12,468 nt of DNA from Phycisphaerales bacterium (GTDB taxonomy: Bacteria > Planctomycetota > Phycisphaerae > Sedimentisphaerales > Anaerohalosphaeraceae), in the NCBI GenBank assembly GCA_011053245.1, contig DRGS01000165.1, positions 1-12,468 on the forward strand, in the 5' to 3' direction. The first letter of the stretch is position 1, and each line of letters starts with the position of its first letter. Both the position numbers and the translations under genes were made by a program. Shown here one piece after another: positions 11,846 to 12,468 of this stretch. Under the pieces are notes generated by a model that was not told the DNA's origin, ran no database searches, and worked only from the letters and a program-made list of their open reading frames with translations.

Positions 11846-12468
11846 TCAAATGCTTTGGCGGGTGATCTTTGCGCCAACTGCGTTGAGTTTACGCTCGATC
11901 CTTTCATATCCGCGATCTATGTGGTAGACGCGGTTTATCATGGTAGTTCCTTCGGCGGCAAGAGCTGCCAGTACAAGCGCAGCCGAAGCCCGCAGATCCG
12001 ATGCCATCACAGGAGCTGCGACGAGCTTTTCAACGCCGGCGATTATAACGCACGGCCCTTCTTTTCTCAGGTTCGCAGCCATTCGGTTCAGTTCGGCTAC
12101 ATGCATGAAACGGTCGGGGAATATCTTTTCGGTTATGACGCTGTTTCCGTCAGCTAAGGCCAATAACGCCATCACCTGAGCCTGAAGATCCGTCGGAAAG
12201 CCGGGATAGGGCTGAGTTGTCAGGTCCGCTGCTTTGAGGCCGCCATCGCGAGTTACTATGCAGCCGCTATCGGTAGGTTCTATCACGACCCCGATATTTT
12301 CGAGTACGTCGATGACAGCTACCATATCGTCGAGACAGCAATTGGTAAGTTCAAGTTTGCCGCTGGTAATAGCCGCTGCCACCATGAATGTTCCCGCTTC
12401 GATGCGGTCGCCGATGACGCGGTATCTGGTTGGAGTTAGCGAATCTACTCCTTCGATGGTCAGTCTCG
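11846..12468 (-). CDS. murA: UDP-N-acetylglucosamine 1-carboxyvinyltransferase MurA, C-terminal half (cut by window edge)
   Basis: This is the last 206 codons of MurA; the N-terminal half, with the phosphoenolpyruvate-binding cysteine loop, lies beyond the right edge. MurA moves enolpyruvate from PEP to UDP-GlcNAc, the first committed step of peptidoglycan synthesis, in the cytoplasm. The frame is open to the window edge, beginning LTIEGVDSLTPTRYRV and then GDRIEAGTF. It contains PGFPTDLQAQ, whose Asp matches the catalytic Asp305 of E. coli MurA, RFMHVAELNRM, DLRASAALVLA (Arg371 equivalent) and YHIDRGYERIE (Arg397 equivalent). The end is a normal C-terminus (GAKITRQSI). It runs toward the GIY-YIG gene and ends 67 bases from it, so the two converge. 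An internal ATG at 12385 is not the start. Confidence 0.96.
   Translation of the reverse strand, partial: RLTIEGVDSLTPTRYRVIGDRIEAGTFMVAAAITSGKLELTNCCLDDMVAVIDVLENIGVVIEPTDSGCIVTRDGGLKAADLTTQPYPGFPTDLQAQVMALLALADGNSVITEKIFPDRFMHVAELNRMAANLRKEGPCVIIAGVEKLVAAPVMASDLRASAALVLAALAAEGTTMINRVYHIDRGYERIERKLNAVGAKITRQSI

Noticed and set aside
11083..12468. tmRNA-associated prophage or integrative island
   Set aside because: No integrase, no second copy of the tmRNA 3' end, and MurA follows within 410 bases of the tmRNA.

Overview
The window looks like chromosomal DNA of a peptidoglycan-making, Gram-negative-type bacterium. It carries a MurE fragment at the left edge, a MurA fragment at the right edge, two lipoproteins with lipoboxes, an ssrA (tmRNA) gene and a NifU-type Fe-S protein. 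The A/C-rich repeat array at 3095-3857, whose translation would be rich in Asn, Lys, Pro and Thr, resembles non-coding repeats I associate with Planctomycetota of the Phycisphaerae type. That placement is an inference from memory, not something the sequence proves.

Layout. (1) 1-749, minus strand: the 5' part of murE with its own sigma70-type promoter, and a 49-residue single-span membrane protein just upstream. (2) 819-2645: an AT-richer block of five small minus-strand genes, most with a good ribosome binding site. They encode a zinc-ribbon-like protein, an unknown 104-residue protein, two BamE/SmpA-like lipoproteins and a two-span membrane protein. The block lies between two direct copies of a 14-base motif that differ by one base. 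(3) 2646-3979: no convincing gene. It holds short tandem motifs, a perfect-consensus promoter on the plus strand, and a nested repeat array (A-B-A-B, about 390-base higher period). (4) 3980-5124, plus strand: a compact NifU-type protein and a soluble family 2 glycosyltransferase. (5) 10828-5132, minus strand: a tightly coupled four-gene operon. It encodes a polyprenyl-phosphate-sugar synthase-like GT2, a DUF354 protein, and two paralogous multi-span GT-C enzymes. (6) 10829-11845, plus strand: a divergent promoter region, tmRNA, a long palindrome that begins on the last bases of the tmRNA, a terminator and a stand-alone GIY-YIG nuclease. (7) 11846-12468, minus strand: the C-terminal half of MurA.

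Working model: the operon at 10828-5132 builds or attaches an envelope glycan. The GT2 would load a sugar on a polyprenyl phosphate, and the two GT-C enzymes would transfer sugars from such carriers on the far side of the membrane. The DUF354 protein may act on a nucleotide sugar or as a GT-B type transferase. The most unusual items are the GIY-YIG/palindrome unit docked to the tmRNA 3' end, the strong promoter firing into an apparently non-coding nested repeat, and the tandem GT-C pair whose central half is far more alike than its ends.
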